Below are positions 16,484-27,289 of a stretch of DNA of 64,000 nt, one piece after another. The notes beneath the pieces were generated by a model. It saw nothing but the letters and a program-made list of their open reading frames with translations. It was not told the origin of the DNA and searched no databases. Within the stretch, counting starts at the first letter, position 1. Each line of letters starts with the position of its first letter. The stretch lies in the NCBI GenBank assembly GCA_963787375.1, contig CAWBCR010000002.1, positions 124,001 through 188,000 of the forward strand. The letters are read 5' to 3'. Made by a program: the position numbers and the translations under genes. The DNA is from CAWBCR01 sp963787375 (GTDB taxonomy: Bacteria > Chloroflexota > Anaerolineae > Aggregatilineales > UBA3940).

Positions 16484-17539
16484 TTAGCCAAATGCCGGGA
16501 ACACGTTCAGGACCACCAGAACGGCAGTCACCGCAACGTTCGCCAGCGAAATCGGCAGCAGCACCTTCCAGCCGTACGCCATGAGCTGATCGTAGCGGAA
16601 ACGTGGCAGCGTCGCACGCAGCCAGATCATGAACATCAGCGAGGCGATGACCTTGCCGAACAGGATCAGCGGGCCGGTGATGCCGGTCAGCGTGAGCGTA
16701 CCAATATGGATCGGCAGCGTCTCCAGCCCGAACAGGCGATAGCCGCCCAGGAACAGCGCGGCGAAGATGGCGCTGACGGCGATCATCTTCATGTATTCGG
16801 CCATGAAGAAGCCGGCGAACTTCATGCCGCTGTATTCGGTGTGATAGCCGGCGGTCAGCTCCTGCTCGGCTTCGGGCAGGTCGAACGGCGAGCGGCTCGT
16901 CTCGGCCAGGACGGTGATGTAGAAGATCACACCTGCGACGGGCTGCAGGAAGATGAACCACACGTTCTTTTGCGCGTTGACGATGCTGTCCAGGCTCATC
17001 GATCCGACCATCATCACCGGTGCGAGGATCGAGAGGCCCATCGCCAGCTCGTAGCTGATCATCTGCGCGCTGGAGCGCAGCCCGCCCATCATGGCGTACT
17101 TGTTAGCCGACGACCAGCCCGCCAGCACGATCCCGTACACCGAGATCGACGTGACGGCCAGGATGTACAGCACTGCGACGTTAATATCTGCCAGGCCAAA
17201 GGCCGTCGAGAAGCCAAACAGGTGAATCTCGCCGGGGCCGATGGGCATCACCGCCAGCACGATCAGCGCCGGGATGGCGGTGATGGCCGGGGCCAGCGTG
17301 AAGATCACCTTGTCGGCCTTGGCCGGGACGATGTCTTCCTTGAAGAACAGCTTGATGCCGTCTGCGACCGGCTGGAATAAGCCGAACGGCCCGGCCCGGT
17401 TGGGGCCGATGCGCTGCTGAAGGACGGCGATCCAGCGACGCTCCAGCAGGGTCGTGTAGGCAAAGCCGGTGAGCAGTATGATGATGATGCCCGCTGACTT
17501 GACGACAGCCGCCAGGAAATAGAAGACAACTGGGCTCAT
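16484..17539 (-). CDS. nuoH: NADH-quinone oxidoreductase subunit H
   Basis: Membrane subunit that forms much of the quinone chamber. 351 residues with eight helices. It contains ERRWIAVLQQRIGPNRAGPF, the acidic loop AETSRSPFDLPEAEQELTAG and YHTEYSGMKF. The start overlaps the nuoG stop by 4 nt (ATGA), indicating translational coupling. Confidence 0.97.
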   Translation of the reverse strand: MSPVVFYFLAAVVKSAGIIIILLTGFAYTTLLERRWIAVLQQRIGPNRAGPFGLFQPVADGIKLFFKEDIVPAKADKVIFTLAPAITAIPALIVLAVMPIGPGEIHLFGFSTAFGLADINVAVLYILAVTSISVYGIVLAGWSSANKYAMMGGLRSSAQMISYELAMGLSILAPVMMVGSMSLDSIVNAQKNVWFIFLQPVAGVIFYITVLAETSRSPFDLPEAEQELTAGYHTEYSGMKFAGFFMAEYMKMIAVSAIFAALFLGGYRLFGLETLPIHIGTLTLTGITGPLILFGKVIASLMFMIWLRATLPRFRYDQLMAYGWKVLLPISLANVAVTAVLVVLNVFPAFG

Positions 17540-20148
17540 GCTTGCACTTTCTCCAGTTTAGCGACCGGAGCAGCCGTCGCCGCGAGCGGCGCGCCCTTCG
17601 GTTGGAGGCGGCACGGCATCACGGCAACACCCTGCGGAATGTCCTGATCCAGGTAGGCGGCCACCGCAACGGCCCGCCCGTCGAGCGTCACGCTCAGCAT
17701 GTCGCCGTTTTCGATGCCCAACTGCGCCGCGTCGGTCGGGTTGACCAGCGTGTGCGGGATGGGTATCCGGCGGTGCAGCATCTCGGTGCGGAAGAAGATC
17801 GGCTCGGTGTCGTACACGATCTTGATTGGCACGACGATCAGCTTGCCATTGCCGGCGGCCAGCGGGCTGCCTGCCTGCGCCGGCCAGACGGCCAGCGGGC
17901 TGTCGGGGCTTTCTGAGGCGGCGGGCCACTGCACGCCCAGCCCGTGCCGGTTCTGGAAGGCGGTGCCGCCAAAGTACAGGTCGACGCCACCCACGTCGGG
18001 GAACTGCTCGGTGACCTGTGCCAGCTTCTGGTAAGTGATGCCCGCGTACTGTGGGACCGCCTCCGCGATCTGCGCCAGCAGCAGCGGCGCGGCGGCGGCG
18101 GGCTTGCCGCCGTTCAGCGCGGCGGCGACATTCTCGACGATCTGCCAGTCAGGCAGGCTCTGGCCGCGCGCCTCGATGGCCGGATAGAAACGCTGCACGC
18201 GGCGCTCGCCGCTGGTGTACGTCCCTTCGCGCTCGCCGACGCTCTGCGTCGGCAGCACCACGTCGGCCAGTTCGGCTGTATCGGTCAGGAACATGTCCTG
18301 CACAATCACGAAGCCCTTGGTCTGGCGCAGTGCCTGCTCGGCAGAGGCGTCGTCAAAGGCAGGGTCGGCCCCGGCGATGTAAACCAGCTTAAGGGCGTTG
18401 CCCTCAAGCGCCTTGAGGATGTCTTGATAGGTACGGCCTGGCTTTTCGAGCGGCGCGTAGCCGGGGCCAAAGTCGGAGCGGAAGCCCATGTCAGACGCAC
18501 CCTGCCCGTTGGCCGATGGCCACACGACGATCAGGCCATTGTCGGCGCGGCCCACGTGGCCGGTGGCCACCAGCAGCGCGCTCGCTGCCAGCGCCAGGTT
18601 GTGCGCGCCGGCTGCGTCGAGCCCCTCGCGGCCCACAAAGGCGACCACATTGGCCGCCCCGGCGAGTGTCTTGGCGGCGGCTTTCGCCTCGGCGCTGGCC
18701 TTGACTTCGCCCGCCTGCTTGACGGTCTGGTCCAGTCCGTCGACGCCGCGACCGGGCTGGATCGCCGCTTTGGGCAGGCTGCCCAGCATGGCGGTCAGCG
18801 TCGCGACCTCTTCACCGTAGGCGCAGCGAACACGATGCGCCGCCCACTTATCGGCGGGCGTGCCGCGCCCGCTGACGACGATCAGCGACGCGCCGCGTTT
18901 GGCGGCAGCCAGCACGCGCAGCCACCATACCGGGGCCTCGTCGTGCAGGTCGCTGGCAGCGACGAGAATGGCGTCGCCAGCGCCGAGCCGGCTGAGGTTG
19001 GTACCCGCGCCGACGCCGTACCACGCCGCGAATTCGCCGCCCGCGCCGAAGCCGGGGTAGGCGGCCAGGTCATTGCTGCCCCGGCTGCGCACCAGCTTCT
19101 GTAAGGCGAACAGGTCCTCGTTGCTGAGGCGCTCGCCGCCGATGGCAGCGACCTGATCGTCCGCCGCCTTGATCTGTTCGGCAATCGTGGCGATGGCCTC
19201 ATCCCACGTCGCCTCGACCAGCTTGCCGCCCTTGCGCACGAGCGGCGCAGTCAGGCGCTCGGGGTCTTCCATGTAATGATGCGCGAAGCGGCCCTTATCG
19301 CACAGCCAGACCTCGTTGACCTGCTCATTCTGGCGGGGCATGATACGCTTGATAGTCGTCTTGCCGTCCACCTCACGCGCAGTGCGCGTGTCGTAGCTCA
19401 TGTTGCAGCCGACCGGGCAGTGCGAGCAAATCGTGCCGACCGGCACCATCTCCCACGGGCGGGCGTTGAAGCGGAAGTCGGAGGTCGTCAGCGCGCCCAC
19501 CGGGCAGATGTCGGTGGTGTTGCCGGAGTAGATGCTGTCGAAGCCAGGGTCGCTCTCGGTGATGATCCGCGTGCGACGCCCGCGCTGATCAAAGCTCAAC
19601 ACCGGCTCTTCGGCGATCTTGTCCTGGAAGCGGATGCAGCGCGCGCACTGGATGCAGCGCTCCTGGTCGAGGTAAATCAGCTCGCCGAGGGGCACGTGCT
19701 TGCCCAAGTGCATCTTCTCGTCCCAATACATACGGCTGGTGCCGGGACCGTGGCGCATGGTCAGGTTTTGCAGTGGGCACTCGCCACCCTTGTCGCAGAT
19801 CGGGCAGTCGAGCGGGTGGCTGGACAGCAGGAATTCCAGGATCTCGCGCCGCCCGTTGGTCACCTTGTCGGTCGTCGTGCGGATTGCCATGCCCTCGCTG
19901 GTGCGCTGGGTGCAGGCCGTTTGCAGCGTGGGGAACCAGGCCAGCTCCATCTCGCCGGTGTCACGGTTCTTGCGCGGCGTGCCCAGCTCGATCAGGCACA
20001 TGCGGCAGTTACCGTCGTGGCCCAGCTTGGGATGGTAGCAGAAAACCGGGATATCGGTGCCGCACTGCTTGGCTGCATCGACCAGGTTCATGTTGGCCGG
20101 AACTTCGTATTCGATGTCGTCAATCGTGATTTTTACGGTGTCTGCCAT
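17536..20148 (-). CDS. nuoG: NADH-quinone oxidoreductase subunit G
   Basis: Peripheral-arm iron-sulfur and molybdopterin-fold subunit, 870 residues. N-terminal [2Fe-2S] cysteines are in VFCYHPKLGHDGNCRMC and the TACTQ region. The His-ligated [4Fe-4S] lies in HPLDCPICDKGGECPL, a [4Fe-4S] in CIQCARC with DICPVGAL, and an N7-like cluster in CSHCPVGCN. The formate dehydrogenase-like domain that follows is divergent and presumably without Mo. The C-terminal domain has the molybdopterin dinucleotide-binding fold. nuoH overlaps its stop. Confidence 0.96.
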   Translation of the reverse strand: MADTVKITIDDIEYEVPANMNLVDAAKQCGTDIPVFCYHPKLGHDGNCRMCLIELGTPRKNRDTGEMELAWFPTLQTACTQRTSEGMAIRTTTDKVTNGRREILEFLLSSHPLDCPICDKGGECPLQNLTMRHGPGTSRMYWDEKMHLGKHVPLGELIYLDQERCIQCARCIRFQDKIAEEPVLSFDQRGRRTRIITESDPGFDSIYSGNTTDICPVGALTTSDFRFNARPWEMVPVGTICSHCPVGCNMSYDTRTAREVDGKTTIKRIMPRQNEQVNEVWLCDKGRFAHHYMEDPERLTAPLVRKGGKLVEATWDEAIATIAEQIKAADDQVAAIGGERLSNEDLFALQKLVRSRGSNDLAAYPGFGAGGEFAAWYGVGAGTNLSRLGAGDAILVAASDLHDEAPVWWLRVLAAAKRGASLIVVSGRGTPADKWAAHRVRCAYGEEVATLTAMLGSLPKAAIQPGRGVDGLDQTVKQAGEVKASAEAKAAAKTLAGAANVVAFVGREGLDAAGAHNLALAASALLVATGHVGRADNGLIVVWPSANGQGASDMGFRSDFGPGYAPLEKPGRTYQDILKALEGNALKLVYIAGADPAFDDASAEQALRQTKGFVIVQDMFLTDTAELADVVLPTQSVGEREGTYTSGERRVQRFYPAIEARGQSLPDWQIVENVAAALNGGKPAAAAPLLLAQIAEAVPQYAGITYQKLAQVTEQFPDVGGVDLYFGGTAFQNRHGLGVQWPAASESPDSPLAVWPAQAGSPLAAGNGKLIVVPIKIVYDTEPIFFRTEMLHRRIPIPHTLVNPTDAAQLGIENGDMLSVTLDGRAVAVAAYLDQDIPQGVAVMPCRLQPKGAPLAATAAPVAKLEKVQA

Positions 20149-20199
20149 GTATCAAGTCCCATCGATCACGCGAATGTCTTGGCTCGTGCTGCGCCGCGC

Positions 20200-21495
<1,296 letters not shown>

Positions 21496-21537
21496 GGATG
21501 GTACCCTCTTCTACAGTAAACTCTCGTCGCGCGTCCG

Positions 21538-21978
21538 CTAAGCGTCGTCGCGGTCGCGCTTGCTGACGTAGTGCATGCCGGACCAGTCCTCGTACCCCGC
21601 CGACTTAAACACCTCTACCGAAGCGTCGTTGCCCGGCTCGATCAGCGCGGCGAATATTTCCATGCCCTGCGCGCGCAGCGCCTCTTCGGCGGCGGCGACC
21701 AGCGTGACGGCGATCCCCTGCCGCCGGTAGTCGGGATGCACGGCCAGCCGGTTGATCCAGCCCTTGCGCCCGTCGTGGGTGGCCAGCACCACGCCGACCA
21801 GATCGCCGGCGTCGTTCTCGACGCCTATGGCGGTCTGCATGCCGCCGTCAAGCTGCCGAGCGAACGCCTCACGCGTGTCGCGCCCGGCGGGCTTGATGTG
21901 CAGCCCGGCGGCCTCCCACAGCGCCACCAGCCGGTCGAAGTCAGTCTTTCCGATACGGCTGGGTGGCCTGGTGTTCAC
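21538..21978 (-). CDS. GNAT-family N-acetyltransferase within the nuo operon
   Basis: Acetyl-CoA-dependent transferase of unknown substrate. The GNAT core is clear: GDLVGVVLATHDGRKGWINRLAVHPDYRRQGIAVTLVAAAEE, with Q/R-x-x-G-x-A acetyl-CoA loop RRQGIA, and IEPGNDASVEVFKSAGYED. A GTG at 21978 (VNTRPPSRIGKTDFDRL) is the likeliest start and overlaps the nuoE 3' end by about 38 nt; a TTG at 21993 is possible. The overlap implies co-expression with nuoE and nuoF, but no complex I role is known for GNATs. Confidence 0.82.
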   Translation of the reverse strand: MNTRPPSRIGKTDFDRLVALWEAAGLHIKPAGRDTREAFARQLDGGMQTAIGVENDAGDLVGVVLATHDGRKGWINRLAVHPDYRRQGIAVTLVAAAEEALRAQGMEIFAALIEPGNDASVEVFKSAGYEDWSGMHYVSKRDRDDA

Positions 21979-22444
21979 GGCGCAGTGCCTCAATCAGCTT
22001 GTCGACCTGGTTCTCGTCCAGGTTCTCGTGAAAGTGGAAGTTCACCTGCATGGCGGGTGCGCGGTCGCACGCGCCGATGCACATCACGTTTTCCACGGTG
22101 AACAGGCCGTCTTCCGTCGTCTCGCCCGGCTTCACACCCAGGTGCTGGCAGACGTGCTCGCTGAACTGCTCAGCGCCACGCAGCGCGCAGGGCAGGTCGG
22201 TGCAGATCTGAAGCAGGTACTTGCCTTTGGGCTGATCGTAGAACATGGTGTAGAAGCCGATGATGCCGCGAATGTGCGTCACGTCCAGGTCGAGGATCGC
22301 AGCGATCTCCTCGACGGCGTCGTCGGTGACGTGCCCATATTCTTCCTGCGCGATGAACAGCAGCGGCATGACCGCCGAGCGCCTGTCCGGGTATTTATCC
22401 AGGTGATGTCGGATGTCGTCTTTGCGCGTGTCAAGCAGGCTCAT
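21941..22444 (-). CDS. nuoE: NADH-quinone oxidoreductase subunit E
   Basis: Thioredoxin-like subunit with the N1a [2Fe-2S] cluster. Cysteines are in CTDLPC and VMCIGACD, and the helical N-terminus EYGHVTDDAVEEIAAILD is typical. 167 residues. AGAGGCG precedes ATG 22444. The downstream GNAT overlaps its end. Confidence 0.95.
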   Translation of the reverse strand: MSLLDTRKDDIRHHLDKYPDRRSAVMPLLFIAQEEYGHVTDDAVEEIAAILDLDVTHIRGIIGFYTMFYDQPKGKYLLQICTDLPCALRGAEQFSEHVCQHLGVKPGETTEDGLFTVENVMCIGACDRAPAMQVNFHFHENLDENQVDKLIEALRREHQATQPYRKD

Positions 22445-22488
22445 GGATCGCCTCTAATCAAGCTGATGTGTTGTCACAAACAGGCCGC

Positions 22489-22893
22489 CTAGGGCTTCGT
22501 CTCTGTATCGGGTGTCTCCGGCGAGGGATCTGCCGGCGGGAGCGGCTTTATCTCTGGCAGGGGCTTTGTCGGATCCAGGGGCTTTGTCTCCGGCGCGGCC
22601 TTTCTCTGCACCACCGGCGCTTCCACTTTGGCAGGCTGGTCCTTCTGAAGATCCTTGATCGTCCGCTTGTGGCTGGCGACCTGGTAGCGCAGCCGGATCG
22701 CGCCCGGCAGCATGATGAACAACATCACCAGCGCGCCAACCGCCAACGCGATCAGCAGCAGCAGCGTCAGCGACGTGTCGAACTTCCATGCCACGAACGT
22801 CACCGTCACAAAGCCCGGGTTCTGGATGGCGAAGATCACCGCCACGACGGCAATCAGCAGCGCCGCAATCAGCAGCAGAATGATCATCAGCAT
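22489..22893 (-). CDS. LapA-domain (DUF1049-like) membrane protein
   Basis: 134 residues with two membrane helices (about 1-25 and 40-62). NPGFVTVTFVAWKF between them is the LapA/DUF1049 hallmark. A basic stretch RLRYQVASHKRTIKDLQ and a Pro/Glu/Lys-rich tail (KPLPEIKPLPPADPSPETP) follow, presumably cytoplasmic. In enterobacteria LapA works in lipopolysaccharide control; the role here, between nuoE and nuoD, is unknown. AAGGAG precedes the ATG. Confidence 0.78.
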   Translation of the reverse strand: MLMIILLLIAALLIAVVAVIFAIQNPGFVTVTFVAWKFDTSLTLLLLIALAVGALVMLFIMLPGAIRLRYQVASHKRTIKDLQKDQPAKVEAPVVQRKAAPETKPLDPTKPLPEIKPLPPADPSPETPDTETKP

Positions 22894-22908
22894 CAGGTGG
22901 CTCCTTTT

Positions 22909-24180
<1,272 letters not shown>

Positions 24181-24245
24181 TGCCCTTGCACCATTTACTA
24201 GTCCGGACTGACTTCAGCCGGAACTGTGAATTCTCACGCAGGAAC

Positions 24246-24767
24246 TCACTGTTTGGGATGCGGCTTCTTGGCCTGCACCCGGTCGTAGTTAAAGGAGAAC
24301 TGGACCTCTTCGTAGCCCAGGGGATAATCTTTGCGCTGGGGGTGGCCGGTCCAGTCGTAGGGCATCAGGATGCGGCGCGGGTCGGGGTGCCCCTCGAACG
24401 CCACGCCGAACATGTCGAACACCTCGCGCTCCATCCAGTTTGCGCCGGACCACACGACGGTCATCGTCGGCAGGGTGGGGGCATCGCCGGGGACATAGGC
24501 TTTGAGCCGCAGCGCATGGCCCAGCCCCAGCGAGTACAGGTAGTAATTCACGGCGAAGCGCGGTTCTTCAGGATAGTAGTCCACTCCGGCCAGGTCGGCC
24601 AGCATGTTGAACTCAAAGCCCTCGGTGTCGCGGCAGTAGCGGGCGACCTCGATGATTGACTTCGGGTCAACGACGATGGTCACTTCCCCGCGAAACGTGC
24701 TGACGTCCGTCACCGCGTCCGGGAACTTCTCCTTGAGTTGGTTGGCCAGTTCAAGCAAATCGCCCAT
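24246..24767 (-). CDS. nuoC: NADH-quinone oxidoreductase subunit C
   Basis: 30-kDa-type peripheral subunit, 173 residues, with the signature ANWMEREVFDMFGVAFEGHP followed by RRILMPYDWTGHPQRKDYPL. ATG 24767 (MGDLLELANQLKEKF) fits the family start better than an in-frame codon at 24854, which would overlap nuoB. Confidence 0.95.
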   Translation of the reverse strand: MGDLLELANQLKEKFPDAVTDVSTFRGEVTIVVDPKSIIEVARYCRDTEGFEFNMLADLAGVDYYPEEPRFAVNYYLYSLGLGHALRLKAYVPGDAPTLPTMTVVWSGANWMEREVFDMFGVAFEGHPDPRRILMPYDWTGHPQRKDYPLGYEEVQFSFNYDRVQAKKPHPKQ

Positions 24768-24817
24768 GTTTTGATCCGTTCTCGTCAACAGGCCGCCCGC
24801 AGGCGGCGATGGTGGTA

Positions 24818-25336
24818 TCAGGCCTGTTCGATTTTCTGGCCCCAGGTGGCCCAATCGGTGAGCTTCTCGCCCATGACCTTCTCATGCAGGGTTAGGACGC
24901 CGTGCATCAACTGTTCGGGCCGGGGTGGGCAGCCGGCGATGTACACGTCGACCGGGACCACCTCGTCGACGCCTTGCAGGATGGCGTAGTTGTTGAACAC
25001 GCCGCCGCAGCTTGCGCAGTCGCCCATCGAGATGACCCACTTGGGCGAGGGCATCTGGTCGTACAGGCGGCGCAGCACGGGGGCCATCTTGCGGCTCACC
25101 CGTCCCGCGACGATCATCAGGTCGCTCTGGCGTGGTGAGGCGCGCATCAGCTCCATGCCAAAGCGTGACATGTCATAGCGCGGCGCCTGGGCGCTCATCA
25201 TCTCAATTGCGCAGCAGGCCAGGCCGAACAGCATCGGCCACATGGCCCGCGTGCGGGCCCAGTTCACGGCCTGCTCAAGAGTCGTTACGACAACGCCCGA
25301 TTCGCCGGACTTACCAGCAGGGCTGTCTACTGCCAT
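24818..25336 (-). CDS. nuoB: NADH-quinone oxidoreductase subunit B
   Basis: Carries the terminal N2 [4Fe-4S] cluster next to the quinone. The tandem CC is in LFGLACCAIEM; the others are in MGDCASCGG and IAGCPPRPE. From ATG 25336 it is 172 residues; that start has GGGGGG six nt upstream and overlaps the nuoA 3' end by 26 nt. An ATG at 25360 is in frame but less likely. Confidence 0.95.
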   Translation of the reverse strand: MAVDSPAGKSGESGVVVTTLEQAVNWARTRAMWPMLFGLACCAIEMMSAQAPRYDMSRFGMELMRASPRQSDLMIVAGRVSRKMAPVLRRLYDQMPSPKWVISMGDCASCGGVFNNYAILQGVDEVVPVDVYIAGCPPRPEQLMHGVLTLHEKVMGEKLTDWATWGQKIEQA

Positions 25337-25685
25337 TCGAGCCCCCCTTTTTCCACTCATAGATCAAACCTACCGTTAAGATCAGCACGAAAACTCCTGC
25401 CACGATCAGCCCGTAGATGCCCAACTGGCGCAGGGCGACCGCGTATGGCAGCAGGAAGATGATTTCGACGTCGAACAGGATGAACAGGACCGCCACCAGG
25501 TAATACTTGACCGGCATGCGGCGCACCGCCGGGCCGATGGGCGTCATACCCGATTCGTAAGGGCTGAGCTTCTTGGCGGACGGACGCCGGGGGCCGAGCA
25601 GCGTCGAGGCAAACACGACAATCAAGGCCAGGGCGGTAGATAAAAGCAGCAGGATTCCAATTGGGAGGTAACTCTCTATCAACAC
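25311..25685 (-). CDS. nuoA: NADH-quinone oxidoreductase subunit A
   Basis: Three-helix membrane subunit, 124 residues, with KLSPYESGMTPIGPAVRRMP in the quinone-chamber loop and LFILFDVEIIFLLPYA. GTG 25685 (VLIESYLPIGILLLL) is chosen because CAGGAGAGG lies directly upstream. It is the first gene of the operon; the frame open to 25775 is not needed. Confidence 0.94.
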   Translation of the reverse strand: MLIESYLPIGILLLLSTALALIVVFASTLLGPRRPSAKKLSPYESGMTPIGPAVRRMPVKYYLVAVLFILFDVEIIFLLPYAVALRQLGIYGLIVAGVFVLILTVGLIYEWKKGGSNGSRQPCW

Positions 25686-25847
25686 TGGTGCCTCTCCTGA
25701 AAAGGTGGCGGCGACGCTAGAGTCTCTGCACCTCTGGCTGTCGATGGGCACTCCGTTGGCGAGTGGCGGACACACACTTTGCGGAACGCGCCCCGGCAGG
25801 CGCCGGGACGTGGGCTGCGGGGCTAACTGTTGTGTGAAACGTCACAA

Positions 25848-25876
25848 AGATAATTCGATGTTAGCACAAGACGCAA
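25848..25876 (-). promoter_or_regulatory. Probable nuo operon promoter
   Basis: Minus strand TTGCGT (25876-25871), 17 bp, TTATCT (25853-25848), about 160 nt upstream of nuoA. The 509-bp space from 25686 to 26194 holds this promoter and the divergent dnaJ promoter and no recognisable gene. The palindromic GC-rich stretch near 25790-25815 could form a leader hairpin. Confidence 0.5.
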
Positions 25877-26064
25877 GGTTTTTCAAACACCCTTATCACG
25901 TTTATTGCTATAACACGCAGTTGTCGTGAAAGGTTGTTCGCTTCCGGCCAACCTTACGAATTGTGCAGGACAATCGCCCGAAAGTCAATGCCTTTGCGAT
26001 GACCGCGCGGCAGCAGATCGGTGTATGATATCTGTTAAACATCCATAAGATCGTGCGGGCGTGG

Positions 26065-26094
26065 TTGACACCTGATCCGGCCTGCCATTAGAAT
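26065..26094 (+). promoter_or_regulatory. Sigma-70 promoter for the DnaJ-like gene
   Basis: TTGACA (26065-26070), 18 bp, TAGAAT (26089-26094). The ~90-nt leader contains an AAGTG/CACTT hairpin (26125-26143) and a CCGGCA/TGCCGG hairpin just before the ribosome site. Confidence 0.75.
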
Positions 26095-26194
26095 CAAGGT
26101 GATATCAATCAGGTATCTGGCCAGAAGTGTTCTTGAAGCACTTTTGATGAAACGTTTAGCCGGCACAAGTTGCCGGTTCAAATCTGGGGACGGT

Positions 26195-27166
26195 ATGGAT
26201 TATAAGGATTACTACAAGATACTGGGTGTGCCGGAAGACGCCGACGCAAAGGCCATCAAGAAGGCGTTCCGCAATCTCGCAAGGAAGTATCATCCCGACG
26301 CGAACCCCGACGATCCCGAGTCAGCCGAGCAGCGCTTTAAAGAGATCAACGAGGCATACGAAGTGCTTGACGACGCCGACAAGCGCGCCAAGTACGACCA
26401 GATTCGTCAGAACTACCAGCACTGGCAACGCAGCGGCGGCCAGCCGGCCGGCTTCGATTGGTCGCAGTGGATGGCCGGTCAGCCGGGCGGCGCCCGTGTC
26501 GAATACAGCGGCAGCGCCGACGAGCTGTTCTCCGATTTCTTCCAGGCGATCTTTGGCGGCGCAGGCGGCGCGTCCCGCTCGCGGGCGGGTGGCATTGGGT
26601 TGGAGGACCTGTTTGGCGGGTCGGCGCGCGGTGGGATGCGGGGCGCGGCTCGCCAGGCGCGCGATCTCGAAACGCAGGTGAACGTCACGCTGGATGAAGC
26701 CTATCACGGCACCACGCGCCTGATTTCCAAAGACGGGCGGCGGTTCCAGGTGAAGATTCCGCGCGGAGCGCGGACCGGCACGCGCGTGCGGCTGGCGGGT
26801 GAAGGCCAGGCTGGCATGAGCGGCCAAGCTGGCGACCTGTACCTGAATGTCGCCGTGGCAGACAGCGACCAGTTCCGGCGCGAGGGCGACGACCTGTACA
26901 CCGACGTGACGCTCGACCTGTACACGGCAGTGCTGGGCGGTGAGGTACAGATCCCGACGATGACCGGCAAGGTCACGCTGAAGATTGCGCCGGGCACGCA
27001 GCCTGGCCAGTTGATCCGGGTGCGTGGCAAGGGGATGCCGAACGTGCACGATCCACAGAAGATGGGCGAGCTTTACGTCCGTGTGAACGTGGAGCTGCCC
27101 GGCGACCTGAGCGCCAAAGAACGGGCGCTGTTCAAAGAGCTGGCCAGCATCAGAGGGCAGGGTTAA
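26195..27166 (+). CDS. CbpA-type DnaJ (Hsp40) co-chaperone
   Basis: Stimulates DnaK ATPase. 323 residues: a J domain (1-70) with HPD in YHPDANPDD, a G/F-rich region (GGAGGASRSRAGGIG and GGSARGGMRG), then two beta-sandwich C-terminal domains (DLETQVNVTLDEAYHGTTR, and GGEVQIPTMTGKVTLKIAPG). There are no CxxCxGxG zinc repeats, so it is a class B/CbpA-like protein, not full DnaJ. ATG 26195 (MDYKDYYKILGV) has GGGGAC upstream; an open frame extends 96 nt further 5' but lacks family similarity. Confidence 0.93.
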   Translation: MDYKDYYKILGVPEDADAKAIKKAFRNLARKYHPDANPDDPESAEQRFKEINEAYEVLDDADKRAKYDQIRQNYQHWQRSGGQPAGFDWSQWMAGQPGGARVEYSGSADELFSDFFQAIFGGAGGASRSRAGGIGLEDLFGGSARGGMRGAARQARDLETQVNVTLDEAYHGTTRLISKDGRRFQVKIPRGARTGTRVRLAGEGQAGMSGQAGDLYLNVAVADSDQFRREGDDLYTDVTLDLYTAVLGGEVQIPTMTGKVTLKIAPGTQPGQLIRVRGKGMPNVHDPQKMGELYVRVNVELPGDLSAKERALFKELASIRGQG

Positions 27167-27289
27167 ACGCCGGCCACATTGGCATCATTTCTCATCTGTC
27201 GGCAGGAGTCAGAGGGCCTCTTGCGAGGGCGGTTGCCTCAAACGTCCCAGGCAGTTTACCAACTTACCCCAAGGAAGGAGTGTGCTCCG

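Noticed and set aside
26125..26143. Possible CIRCE heat-shock element before the DnaJ-like gene
   Set aside because: The AAGTG/CACTT hairpin has 9-nt spacing like CIRCE, but the arms do not match TTAGCACTC/GAGTGCTAA.
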